Part shown: positions 25,622-37,600 of the stretch, in pieces
Numbering within the stretch: position 1 is the stretch's first letter
Layout of the letters: every line of letters begins with the position of its first letter
From: Cornus controversa
Lineage: Eukaryota; Streptophyta; Magnoliopsida; Cornales; Cornaceae
NCBI GenBank assembly: GCA_026545225.1
Contig: CM048853.1
Coordinates: forward strand, 47,727,755 to 47,791,754
DNA length: 64,000 nt
Reading direction: 5' to 3'
Notes under the pieces: model-generated
Seen by the model: the letters and a program-made list of their open reading frames with translations, nothing else
The model's database searches: none
Told to the model about the DNA's origin: nothing
Made by a program: the position numbers and the translations under genes

Positions 25622-25801
25622 GAGCAGTGCTACATGTCATGAAAATATTTCATGAATTTTTATCTTGAATGATGTGGCAATTAAATGGTGAGTTAGTATT
25701 GGTGGGATTCCCCCCATACACGGAATGTCAATGGTATTATGACTTGCCACATCATTCATGAAGATAATTCATGATAAAATTTCATGACATTTAGCATTTC
25801 C
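25622..25801. mobile_element. 180-bp foldback MITE with 10-bp target duplication
   Basis: Arms of about 50 bp pair almost completely: gctacatgtcatgaaa...ttgaatgatgtggcaa against ttgccacatcattcatgaag...catgacatttagc. The flanks catatttttt at 25612-25621 and 25802-25811 are identical. A target duplication of about 10 bp suggests a Mutator-type origin. There is no coding sequence. The transcript could form a near-perfect hairpin. Confidence 0.8.
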
Positions 25802-27059
25802 CATATTTTTTTTCCATTTGGCCCAGCCTCAATCACTTCAGTATCCTTATCAATCAGATTGGTGATCTTGAGACAATGAAACAAAATTTGTATCCATCTA
25901 TCAATCATGGTAAAAAAAAGGAACAATGTTAGCCTACTTATTTAAAACTAATTAGCATATATACTCTCTTTCTGTTCCATATTAGTTATCTATTTTTTCA
26001 TCGTAAATTGTTCCAAAATAGTTATCCATTAGAAAAGTCAAAGTAAACATATCCAATCTTTCCATAACTATCCTTCAAAATTTCAAAATGTGTCAACTTT
26101 ATAATATATATAATTAAACATGAAATGACAATTTGATAATTTTATAAGGGAACGATGCATTAATTGCATGTCCTCTTAAAAAATTCTAATACCAAAGCTA
26201 AACATCTACTAAGGAATAGAGGGAGAATCAGATTGGATGGGAAATCAAATTAGACTGTATGTCTAATTGCTGGAATAATTGGAATAACATTAGTTATACT
26301 AACATAAACTAGAATTTAACACGAAATGGACATTTCTTAAGTTCATAAATTAACTGTGTCAAGGTAGACACATGGTTTACTCCCAACTCTGACCATCTGG
26401 CAACATTAAAAGCCATTGACAACAATGGTACAAGCACCAATTTCACCAAGTTGGAATGAGAACCAAAAAGAAAGAAAGTGACAGAGAGCCCACTCGATTG
26501 GCAGTGAAGAGTAATTAAATTAATTCCAGCAAAATGAAACAAGTGACCAGTGTTATACATAAAGATAAAAATACTAAGACAATATGCAATTGCATTAGCT
26601 ATCCTGTATCAATTTTTTTCTTTTTTTTTTCCATATGTATTATCTATCTTGTCTCAATGGATTTTCCAGTTGACAATCAACCTATTTCAAGGCCACAAAT
26701 ATGTAAAGATTGTAAATGTGAATGATTTGTTAACAAGACATTAATTTATTCGATACGTGACAATATTTCAAGTTGTAATTTAGTTTTGTTGGAGAATATA
26801 TGTGGATGGCTTGTTACACAAGACAAAACTATGACTGCTTATACATTCTTGGCTAATTTATACAACAATTGAGGGCCAATTTGGATAATTAGTGAGTGCA
26901 TGTTAGGCATAAATACGCGGTCAATACTTTTCCAAATATAAGCATAAGAAAATCCGTTGTGAATGGTAGTTTGCTTTTTCATCTTGCTATTATTGTAATT
27001 TTTAATTTTCTTTTAGGTAAATAAATTTCTATAAGCATAAAAGAATATATCAGTGTTCG

Positions 27060-27620
27060 ATTCAAACATATGTCTCCTGTTGATACTTTTTATTGGATGG
27101 ATAATCATCGACATTAACATAATGTTATTGAAGATTACGAAGATGAAGAGTTAGATTATGTGGTTGTGAACTTACTAGCACACGACATAGAAAAAAGCTC
27201 ATTTGTTGTGGTTGTTGTGGGTGTGTTATTATGAGTATTTTATTTGTTTTGATCATTGTAATATTTTTTTCTTCTTATAATAGTTATTGCAAAATGAACT
27301 AGATAGTCTAAAATGATCAATGTAATGATCTTATTTTTGGACTTACCAGAATATCTTCGTGTTTTGTATAAGATCAAAAATTTAATATTAGAATTATTCT
27401 ATTTTGTATATGGATGTTTTTTTTCTCAATTACTACCACTTTTTTTATTTTAGTTAATGATCTTACTCAATTCTTTTTTGGTTACCAAACATTTTTCTAT
27501 TTTATGCTTTCAAAAATTCAACAACAGAACGTGTTTTGCTTATTACAAAAATGACAACACAATAGTATAACAAAATCACTGCTTTCATTTTTTACAGAAT
27601 TGAAAAAAAAAAAAATCTCA
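27060..27620. repeat. right arm of the long inverted repeat
   Basis: Reverse-complement partner of 20010-20560. It includes a short acidic reading frame on the plus strand (about 27120-27190, DYEDEELDYVVVNLLAHDIE). The outer boundary beyond about 27620 has no match to the left terminus, so this end may be truncated or rearranged. Confidence 0.7.
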
Positions 27621-28183
27621 CAAAAAAACGTTAAAATCGGACAAGATCAACCTGAATCATATGATTTTGGTCCAACTTTATGACAGAATCATAGAATGGT
27701 TCAATTCCGGTTCTTAAAAGTTTAAAACTAAATAACTTTTTATTATAGTTTGATCCCAACTTATGATTAATTTTACAAAAAAAATGAAAAAAATAGAGAA
27801 AAGGAATAAAAGAATCATGGAATAGACATTTATAAGGCCCATGGGCCAGATGCTACAGATGCTAACAGGTGGTACAAAGCCAATTCTTAATCGAAAACAG
27901 AAGAGTATAAGGCCTCGAGGATTAGGCCAACGAGAATGCTAGTCCAAGAAAAGGTGATTGTGACATCTCACCTTGTATTGAGGAGATATTGTTGGTATTT
28001 GCGCATTTTGAAAACCATGAACACCATGAAGGTATGAAACGAACAATATATGCATAGCACTGAGTGAGTCTTGACATGTTCTACTTGAATATATTAAGGA
28101 CTTATAAGTAAGAAGACTTCAATTTGCATCTTTGGTCAGCCTTTTAAGCCTTAATAACAATGTCCTTTTTAAAATTAAAATAA

Positions 28184-28999
28184 AGGTAAAGTGAAAAAAA
28201 ACCCTTCAACTATACTCTTTTGCAAATATCCCCTTGAACTATAAATTGTCCCCTTTTAACTAATGATTTATTGCAATTAAGGATACACCCATCACAAAAG
28301 ATAATTTTACCCATTCTTATTAAATTTATCATTTCTTATTAAAGTATTTATATTATCTTTTCTCTATCTAAATATTAATTATATCATTTACCTTAATTTT
28401 ATTATTGGTATCAATTTATCATAACAATGAAAAAAAACTCAGAGTTGCAACTTACACAAAATTTAGCCATTCTTTTTTAAAAGTGATTAAGTTATTATTA
28501 AAACTTTACTATTTATAATAAAACTTCTTTTACCCATATTAAACTTTTTTACTATAAAAAAACATTTTTTTCATACAATATATTCATGAAAAATTTTACA
28601 AATACTTAAATAAAAAATACTTTTTTTTTCATGTAGTATATTTATGAAAAATTAAGAAATTACTTAAATTATTTTAAAATTTCCAACTTATGATTTTTAT
28701 TAAAATAATTAATTAAAAAAATGAATGGTAAATTTATGAAATTTGATTAACGATATGTCATCAAAATTGTATGATTTTTTTTTCATAATTTATTTTAATA
28801 AGAAAAATGGGTCAAGTGTTATTCCATAAGAAATGACATTATGGTCATTTAAAAAAAAATAACTAATCACATGATTGACATGGGGCCATTTTATAACAAA
28901 ATGTGATAGTTTAGAAGGGTATTGCATACAAAATATAGTTCATGGAGGTTATTTGCAAATTTAGACTTAGTTCGGAGGGAGTGGGGTTGCACTTGACCC
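28184..28999. mobile_element. probable MITE with long imperfect inverted repeats
   Basis: The left end (aaaacccttcaactatactc, then 'tttgcaaatatccccttgaa') and the reverse complement of the right end ('tttgcaaataacctccatga') match over about 80 bases with mismatches. The interior is AT-rich and contains internal repeats such as 'atatattcatgaaaaatttt' / 'tatatttatgaaaaattaag'. No clear target duplication was found. It is non-coding. Confidence 0.55.
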
Positions 29000-29495
29000 T
29001 AAAAACAATAATACAAAGGGATGCAAAGTTTTTTTGTTTTCGACTCTTGGCTTTTATCACACTCTTCTTACAAACATTCTATTGATTCACATTTATCTAA
29101 CGAATAATGTTATAAAAACTTATTCAACATATATCAATTCTCTCGGAAGAAAGTGACAGATCTACCATTTCTGAGTTTGATTATTTTGAATAGTCTAACA
29201 AAAGAAGAAAAATATTTTAACAAATAACATGTATATCATCTCTCCTTTTCAAACGAGAGTTTGAGTGTTTGAGCTTATCAAGAGCAATATTGTGAGTGTG
29301 TTGTCTTTGCTTGAACTTTCAAGAGAAAAAATTGAAAAATGAGGTTAGAAGATAATTTACTTAAATAGGACATCTGCACCAGTTGATTCGCATGTCACCA
29401 TGGCATGAATTTTATATGTGATTAGGGATGTGTTGTGAGTGTTTGTTTGTTCAAGTCAAGAAAAATAGACTTCATTAAGAGTTAAATGGCATCAA

Positions 29496-30560
29496 CTATG
29501 AATACGATTTAGCACCAAATTGCTTCGCAAACGCAACCAACACTGTTACAACAACCTGGCCAGAAGAGCCTCTAATCACGATGCCTACCGCAACCTCCAC
29601 AACCTTCACATTAATCACGACATCCACATTAACTTTTAACCACCCTTCACCAGCCTTAGACCAGACAACCCCAGGCACATAAGCACCACTGCACCCAACA
29701 ACCCTCTCCCCGGTACAAAAAGGCTCCACCACATCAACAAATTGTCACAATGACAGAAATAATTTGTTTTTTGAGAACAATTTTCCTATTTAATACATTT
29801 CTAGCTTTCAAAATAAACCAATATAACGTGGCTGCAAAACTTTTCCATTTGCGAATCTGGGCCTACGACTGCAAATGAACCGAGCCGAGCTTTAGTCTGA
29901 TTGGGTTTGGACTCGTTTGTTTGTGGATCAACTTAGATTCAGTTCAGGCTCGTGAAGAGTTCGAAAAGTTGAACTTGGATTTAGTTTGTAATTATTCGGA
30001 CTCGATTTGAGCTTTTGTTCAAGATCGTTTTAGTTCATGTTCATGAACACAAATGAACCAACACAAGCCTATGTACAAGAACATGTTCATGAGCCCTATG
30101 CAAAATTTGTTCACAAACATAAATGAGCTTAAACAAGTTCATCTTCACGAGCTTACACAACCCGACCGTAATACTATTCGGGATTGACTCGTTAATTTAT
30201 TAAACAAGCCTAAAAACTGAGCTCGAACTCAAATTATTTACTTGACGAACAAGTCCAACCTCGAGCCCTTAACGAGATTGAGCTATTCGCGAATGCCTCA
30301 GTTCATTTGCAGCTCTATATGAGCCTCTGTTTTCTACCCCGCTAAAGCCACCAATCAGTCCAAGATGAGGATCTAAAATCCAAGGGGTCAATCCGAAGTG
30401 GACAACACTGCCAAACCCGAATGGAACGAGGACATTCACACAACATATGAAACAAAGTTTCACCAGCCATACCACAAAAATGACAAATAGGGTACTCAGT
30501 CCATAGCAGGGCCTTAGTAGGAACTCGATTACATAGGCATCTTCACAAGAAGTGTTTTAT
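29496..30560 (-). pseudogene. LINE remnant: zf-RVT and RNase H domains, split by a MITE
   Basis: On the minus strand, 30560-30320 reads KIKHFLWRCLCNRVPTKALL, then CHFCGMAGETLFHMLCECPR, the zinc-binding domain that follows reverse transcriptase in plant non-LTR elements. It then reads WTDWWL. After the inserted MITE the frame resumes (about 29830-29760: YWFILKARNVLNRKIVLKKQ) and continues at 29660-29496 with GEGWLKVNVDVVINVKVVEV and GIVIRGSSGQVVVTVLVAF, an RNase H-type start. Frames are shifted, and the reverse transcriptase part is missing. Confidence 0.75.
29868..30314. mobile_element. MITE inserted in the LINE remnant
   Basis: The termini ctgcaaatgaaccgagc (left) and the reverse complement of the right end, ctgcaaatgaactgaggc, form an inverted repeat. 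The interior is full of 'gaactcgagc'-like phrases typical of plant elements with the CTGCAAATGAAC terminus. The zf-RVT and RNase H frames lie on either side, which shows the insertion came after the LINE. I did not find a clean 8-bp duplication. Confidence 0.65.
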
Positions 30561-30675
30561 CTTGGGCTTAACTTGGAGAAACCAAAAATTCTACCGGTCT
30601 ATGTGACAACTGCTCTCTCCATCCGCAACTGGCCCGTTGGAGCTTTGATATTTCACAAGAAGTGTTTTATCTTGG
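30542..30675. repeat. 24-bp direct repeat
   Basis: The phrase ttcacaagaagtgttttatc plus ttgg occurs exactly at 30542-30565 and 30652-30675, 110 bases apart. The second copy is followed by 'gttatgtcccacattacttc', reminiscent of LTR-type sequences. The origin is unclear. Confidence 0.7.
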
Positions 30676-31439
30676 TCGGTTCATGGACGCCTATATGTGT
30701 TATGTCCCACATTACTTCATCGTCCTGGGATTAATAACTAGCGAGTGAGTAGTCTTTTGGGTGGTATGGATCCATCTGGGATACTATAAACATGGATTAG
30801 TGTCCTAGGGAACTATTTTCCGAATTTCACACATAATGAAGGATTAAAGGTGACAATTTGTATTCACCTATCACCTTCGTGTCGTATTAAAACAGTATAT
30901 TTTATTACATAAATTTACATAAACACGAGACAATTATTATTAATTTTTATAAACTTGAAGTTGGAATATGTTTACCATTTTAAGACTGAGGTGATTTTGC
31001 TTTATTTTAGTTTTTCAATAAATTTGAAATTGGAATATGTTTTCCATTTTAAAAAATTATAGATACAAAAATAAAAAACAACAAAAGTTGAGTGGGGATA
31101 CGTGGCTCTAGCCCACCGGGACTCTTTACACATTCCATGTTCAAAAGAGAATTATAACAAATTTGAAATGAAAAATAGAGTATAATAATACAAATTTGAA
31201 TGCGAACGGGACACTACAATTTCAATTACTTGAATATATTAATGGCGATTTAAAAATAAACTCTTTTCTTTCCACAAATTTCCGTAAGATAGATAATGAC
31301 CTTGTGGCTTATGTATTCTCATTAATATTTTCAAAAATTATATTAATATTTTCAAATAAATTAAATAAATAAAAAAGAAATATTAATTACATCACTCACA
31401 AGCATCTTTCCTTCCATCAACCTAGAGGGCCAAACACAC

Positions 31440-31446
31440 TATAAAA
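31440..31446 (+). promoter_or_regulatory. TATA box of RH3
   Basis: TATAAAA lies 171 bases before the start codon. It is followed by a long CT-microsatellite leader (about 31550-31582), a common feature of highly expressed plant chloroplast-protein genes. Confidence 0.6.
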
Positions 31447-31616
31447 CCCAACCTAAAAAAATCATACCCACCGAGGTGGAGGTTTTTAGCTCCATACACT
31501 GAAACTTACAAAACCTCCGCAGCCTTATCAACTATTCCTCCCACCCTATCTTCTCTCTCTCTACCTCTCTCTCTCTCTCTCTTCCCACCACCACTTCCAC
31601 CGCCGCTCTCTCCGCC

Positions 31617-34600
31617 ATGGCCTGCTCTTCCTCCATCATAGGTGTCTCTTCCATCTACCAAACTCCCACTCAAGAACTCTCCAGAAGGACCACCACTACT
31701 CCGCCCCTTTCTCTTCCCTTCGCCGCCGAGAAGACCCATTTCAGTGCCTTGAAAGCTTCAAACACTCGCCTTCGTCTCAGTCACTTAAATGGTGGTGTTG
31801 GCGGCAATTCATCTTTCGTAGCTTCGGCTATTGCGACTCCCAACTCTTCGGTGTTGAGTGAGGAGGCATTCAAAGGTTTTGGTGGTTTCGACGAAGATTC
31901 TCTTGGTGTCAGTGAGAGCGAGTACGAGTCTGACTTCGAGTCGGCGTTGGATGGTGGTAGCAAAGACGAACTCGCTGTTTCGAAATTAGGTCTCCCGCAG
32001 CGGCTTGTTGAGTCTCTAGCGAATCGAGGAATTACGAGCCTTTTCCCCATTCAAGTATGTCTTCAAAATTTGTAGTCGGTTTTTTTTGTTGTTTTAAACT
32101 GTTATTTCTATTTAAAATCCTCCACTAGAAGCCTAGTTCGTGCTTAATTGGAAAAAGTTAAGCGTTTTGCATTTGTTTTTGAACAAAGCATTTAGCATTT
32201 TGTCATTTACTCAGACTTTTTATATACTGTACTAGTTGTGCTGTTGTTATACTGAGTTAGCATAAAATTTGGACAAGGGTTGATAAATTACAGCAATTTC
32301 ACTGCCACAAAGCTAGGAAATGTGGAATTGTTTTCAGTTCTAATTGATACCACTCGTGTCTCCACATTATATGTGATGTTCAGCTGGTTGACTGTACTAA
32401 TTGTTTTGATTTGGTCCCAATGTTAGTTTACTTATGTGTTATAGACTTTTATTTTGCTGGGCTGTTGTTTAACCATCCATGTATAAGATTGGTGGGTGTG
32501 GGCTTGTTTCTTTCTCACCATAACCAGTAACTTGACGTTGACACTATTTGCTCAGGCACTGGTTTTTGAATTATGTTTAGTCTAATTGAGTTTGCGTTTA
32601 TGCCCAGAATTTTATTTTTTAACAAGTTAAGGTCAGGCACCGATGAGAAATGCTTTTCAAGTTACTGTTATTTGCAACAGTTGTGTTGTCCAAAATGAAT
32701 GGCAGCTTAGGAATGGGCACACTTTTATTTGCATTACAGTGTGCTTGACAGATGTAGTCCTTTTTTATTAGTTTATCCTTATTTTTTTTCCGGATTATTT
32801 AGGGTTGGGATTTATATGTTCATTCCTGTGTCAGGTCATGATTCAATCACAATCTGTTTTGGAGCAATTAAATGTTTTGACCTAATAATTTGAAGGTTCC
32901 ATCAAATAGACACAGCGAGTGTCTCCACTCTTATGGTGGTTTATTGTGGAGATAATAATAATCTCTCTCTCTATCTCAATATAAGCATATATACATGTTC
33001 ATGTAAGTCTTATGGTGTTTGCTTTTCCTTTGATAATTTAGAGAGCTGTTTTAGTGCCTGCATTGGAAGGTAGAGACCTTATTGCTCGTGCAAAGACTGG
33101 AACAGGGAAGACATTAGCCTTCGGGATTCCGATACTTAAACGCCTCACTGAAGATGAAGAAAAAAGAAGTTCTCTAAGGTAGCTATTATATCTTTCACGT
33201 CTGAAGTTTCTGCTGTTTTGATTGTTCGATGATATAATGCTTTTCTTGTTTGCTTGAAGGCGGTCTGGACGACTTCCCAGAGTATTGGTCCTTGCTCCTA
33301 CTAGGGAGTTAGCAAAGCAGGTAGAGAAGGAAATTAAAGAATCTGCACCATATCTGAGCACTGTTTGTGTCTATGGAGGAGTTTCTTATAACACACAGCA
33401 AAATGCACTCTCACGTGGAGTTGATGTGGTGGTTGGAACTCCAGGTAGACTCATTGACCTGATTAAAAGTAACAGCCTGAAATTGGGGGAAGTTCAATAC
33501 CTAGTAATAGATGAAGCTGATCAAATGCTTGCGGTCGGATTTGAGGAAGATGTGGAAGTAATTTTAGAAAAACTCCCGTCGGAGAGGCAGAGCATGCTTT
33601 TCTCAGCAACTATGCCTGCTTGGGTAAAAAAATTGGCAAGGAAAAATTTGGACAATCCTTTGACCATTGACTTGGTATGTTACTCTTTGCTTTCCTTTTT
33701 TCCCCTCCCCCAAGAATTTTTTTTTGGTGCTACAGGATTAGAGAATGTGTGGAAGCATGAATATAAGTATTTTCCATTTCTATTTCTATATTAAAATGAC
33801 ATTGAAGATGATATTCTTCAATCCATGTATTTGGTTGTGCATTTGTGTATTACTGTTGTTTAATTTATGGGTAAACGAAATGTGTGGATCAGTGGATGTC
33901 AAGAGGGAATACTCGTTGCATGCATAAAATTTTAATGCGTGTTTTCAGACTGTTTAAAAGGTCTTAGTCCACATTGATGTTGGTAGAAGAAATTTTTATT
34001 TTTAGTTTCATATTTAAAAGAGCAATGCTATATGGAGTTTGCCCTCTCGATAAGAGTCTGGATCTCTCTTTCTCTCTTTATTGGCCACTGGATTGAGAAA
34101 CATCTTGAGATTTGTAAATGTAAAGACAAAAGTAAAAGAATTTTATCTCAATCCCACTGTTAATAAAGAGGGCTCATGGCTCTTGTCAAGAGGGTGACCT
34201 CTTGATAGTATAACTCTATTTAAAATGCTAAAGAGAGTGTCTCTGCCAATCGACCTTATACATTGTTCTTAGTGTTTGGTCCAGTAAGACAAATATTTGC
34301 TCTGCTATTTTAGCTTGTAAGTAATGATATTTAAGAAGGAAATACTCTATGCTTTTTACTATTTTATATATGCTATTTTTAATCTTCTTCTACAGCCAAG
34401 CATGTTTAAAGTGTAATAACTGGCACAATACATATCTTCTCCCTGCAAAAAGTCTTGACCCATTAGATCTGTGCTCCGTTATTTTATACTTATCCAGTTG
34501 GATAATGTGCTCATGCTAACTTTGTGTTTTCAAGGATTTTTATCTTGCCCACCCTTGGGTTCTTGTTTTATCTGCATCGGTCAGATTGGGGAGAGTTGAC

Positions 34601-37600
34601 CCTGAGACATTTGGTTTCTGAGTGATCACCACAGCCAACTCACCTGCCTATGCGAGTGAAAGTAAAACGGACTTTATTAGCATTGCAGAATATCATTCAT
34701 TATTATTAACAAGCTCGTGCTTTAATTTTAAAAATGCTTTAATTTTAAAAATGATGTCTTATTAAAAAATATGTATTGAAAATAATGCTCTTTTGCCAGG
34801 TGCTTTTGTTTTGCGCCCCCCCTTCTTGTCTTCCCCCTCCCCTAATTGGAATGCCTTTCAGCATATCTTTTCAATTGATTGCAGTAATCTGTTATTGTGT
34901 ACAACTGTATATGTAAAAAATATTCAATGCATGTTAGTTTAATGAAAATTTTTTGATCCAAGTTTTCTTAATTTTTTCAGAAAATTCAAGCACCATAAAT
35001 GAACATGTTGCACTTGAGCATACTTGATTTTCTCTCTCCAACATAGTACAAAGGCAATTTTACTCGCACAATATCTTTAACTCTAAATCTACATGGATGG
35101 TCATAAATTGTCATTGTACTTTCTCCATCTTATCTCCTATCACAGCAGTTCCAGTATATCTCTTTAAGTCTGCCTCCTCATGATGCAAAAAAAAAATCCA
35201 TGAAAGGACTCTATAACATTCTTCCTTAATCATTTCTTTAAGCTTGCCTTCCCTCCCAAAGGGTGATACAATGTCAAATGCCAGCAGCAATATAAAAACA
35301 AATTGCACCCAAGGAACTTGCAGCCTACATAACATTAATGATGTGTATGTCAATATATGTCTTCTGAAAAACTAATTTTGAAAACTCGTTCATTCTTTTT
35401 ATTCGTGAAGGTCGGTGATCAAGATGAAAAGCTGGCTGAGGGGATCAAACTGTATGCTATACCAACAACTTCATCTTCAAAGAGAACCATTCTTAGTGAC
35501 CTTGTAACGGTATGAATTAGCAGTGAATTTTGTTGAACTTGTACTTCATTCATGTTAAGTAAATAGAAGTTTGAGTTTTCACCATTCGAGTGAAAGGAAC
35601 ATGTAAATAAAAGTTCAATAAACTTCAATTTTGTCATGATTTTCAGGTCTATGCAAAGGGTGGGAAGACCATTGTTTTTACGCAGACAAAACGAGATGCA
35701 GATGAAGTCTCAATGGCATTAACAAATAGCATTGCTTCAGAGGCACTGCATGGTGACATATCTCAACACCAGCGGGAAAGAACATTAAATGGTTTTAGGC
35801 AAGGAAAATTCACTGTGCTTGTTGCCACTGATGTTGCATCTCGTGGACTTGATATCCCCAACGTTGATTTAGTAAGCTGTTGACATTACTTGTATGACTA
35901 TCAGTATGTTATATTTTCAAATCAAGTACTCATTTTGTGAGTTTGTTTCTGTGGTATCCTAATAGATTCAACTTTCTTAAAAGATTTTTAAATGTGATTT
36001 TTTTTTTTTGTTGAAAAACTAATTTATAGATCAATGAAATGCAACCTAATTAATTATCACTTCCGTGGAAATTTTAGCATGAAAGACATTTATTTCATCA
36101 TGTTCATTTTAAAATAGGGTTTGGATTAAATAAGATTAATAAAATATTGTATTCGTTGTACTGCTTCACAAAGTGTAAACATATAGCATTATGACTGTCT
36201 ACTGAATTGAGCTATACCCTCCCAGTGTTTACCATCTGGAATTTTAATTTTGTGCACGTACAACCCATTCTTGTATTCTGTTGCTATAAATTATGATATG
36301 TTTGATACATTATGGTTTTTCAAGTTTATAACTCAAAACTATATGCTCTATAGTAAAGATAATTTTTTTTTGGGAAATTGAGTTTCCTTACTCAGAAGTG
36401 AAGACTTCTGTGTATGAGTAGTTGCATTTCCTGGATAAGGTAATGAGATGGGGGTGGAAGATATCATGTCATCACTTACCACTGCATGTTTCCTATAGGA
36501 CTTTCAAGCACTTTTAAAATGATAAACATTGATAAGGTGATTAGACATACATTATCGTTGCATTGCATTTGGATGCATATGTTGGTCATCTTGATGGGTT
36601 CGCATAAATTACTCAACGCTATGTTTGGTAGAGTGAAGGGAAGAGAGGAATGTTGGAATATGCTTCATTGTTTGGTAGAGGGAGAAGGATAGGGAAAGAT
36701 GGGAGGATGGATGAGGCTTCGAGTCCACCTATTTAACTTTGTCAAAAATTGTATGAAAGGTAGGAGGGAATGAAATGATATTTCTTGTCTACAATAGTAA
36801 ATACGTTATTACTGTCATTTGTTTTGTTACTTTATATAGTGAGGGTTATAATGGTAGAATAATATTGATAATTCCCCTCCCCCCCTCTCCTAGCAAACGA
36901 TGGAAGGTGTCACCCCATTTCTTCTTCCTTTTTTTTTTTTTTTTGTTCTTTTCCTAAATATGTCCCATTTCTTTCCTCTCCACCCAACCACATAAAAAGG
37001 AGGGAAGGGTGTTTTCCATCCTCAAGAATGCCTCGCCCTTCTCGTGTCATATTTCTTCCATCCACTTTTTCCATCCTTCCTACCTAGTGGAGCATAAATG
37101 AACTAGTTAAATGGAAATGGGGTAATTAGTTAAAGTTTCAAAATGAACTCTACTAAGTTTGAAGTAGTTAGAATTAGCTGTTACATGGACTCAGGTACAT
37201 GTGCTGGATGTAGGTGTGTATGATAACGTTTTCGTGCACAACTAGGTGATTATTTGTGGAATTAATATGTATGAGAATTCTTGCTTTATTTATTATGATG
37301 ATGTTTTCGTGCACATTTAGGTTGATTATTTGGATTAATTTTTGCTCTGAAACCTTTGGTTGATTTCATTATGTTTTCGCTTAAAAGATTTCTAAATATA
37401 TTGTTTCTGAGCTTTTAGTCCACAATGTGATTTCGAGATATTAAGAAGTATGTGAGCTTCCTTTTTTTTCCAGATTATCCACTATGAACTACCCAATGAT
37501 CCGGAGACTTTTGTGCATCGCTCTGGTCGCACAGGACGTGCTGGAAAAGAAGGCTCAGCCGTTCTGATGTTCACTAATAGCCAGAGGAGAACGGTCAAAT

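Noticed and set aside
31506-31739. Minus-strand Gly-rich frame over the RH3 leader
   Set aside because: It is the complement of the CT-rich leader and Ser/Pro-rich transit peptide region.
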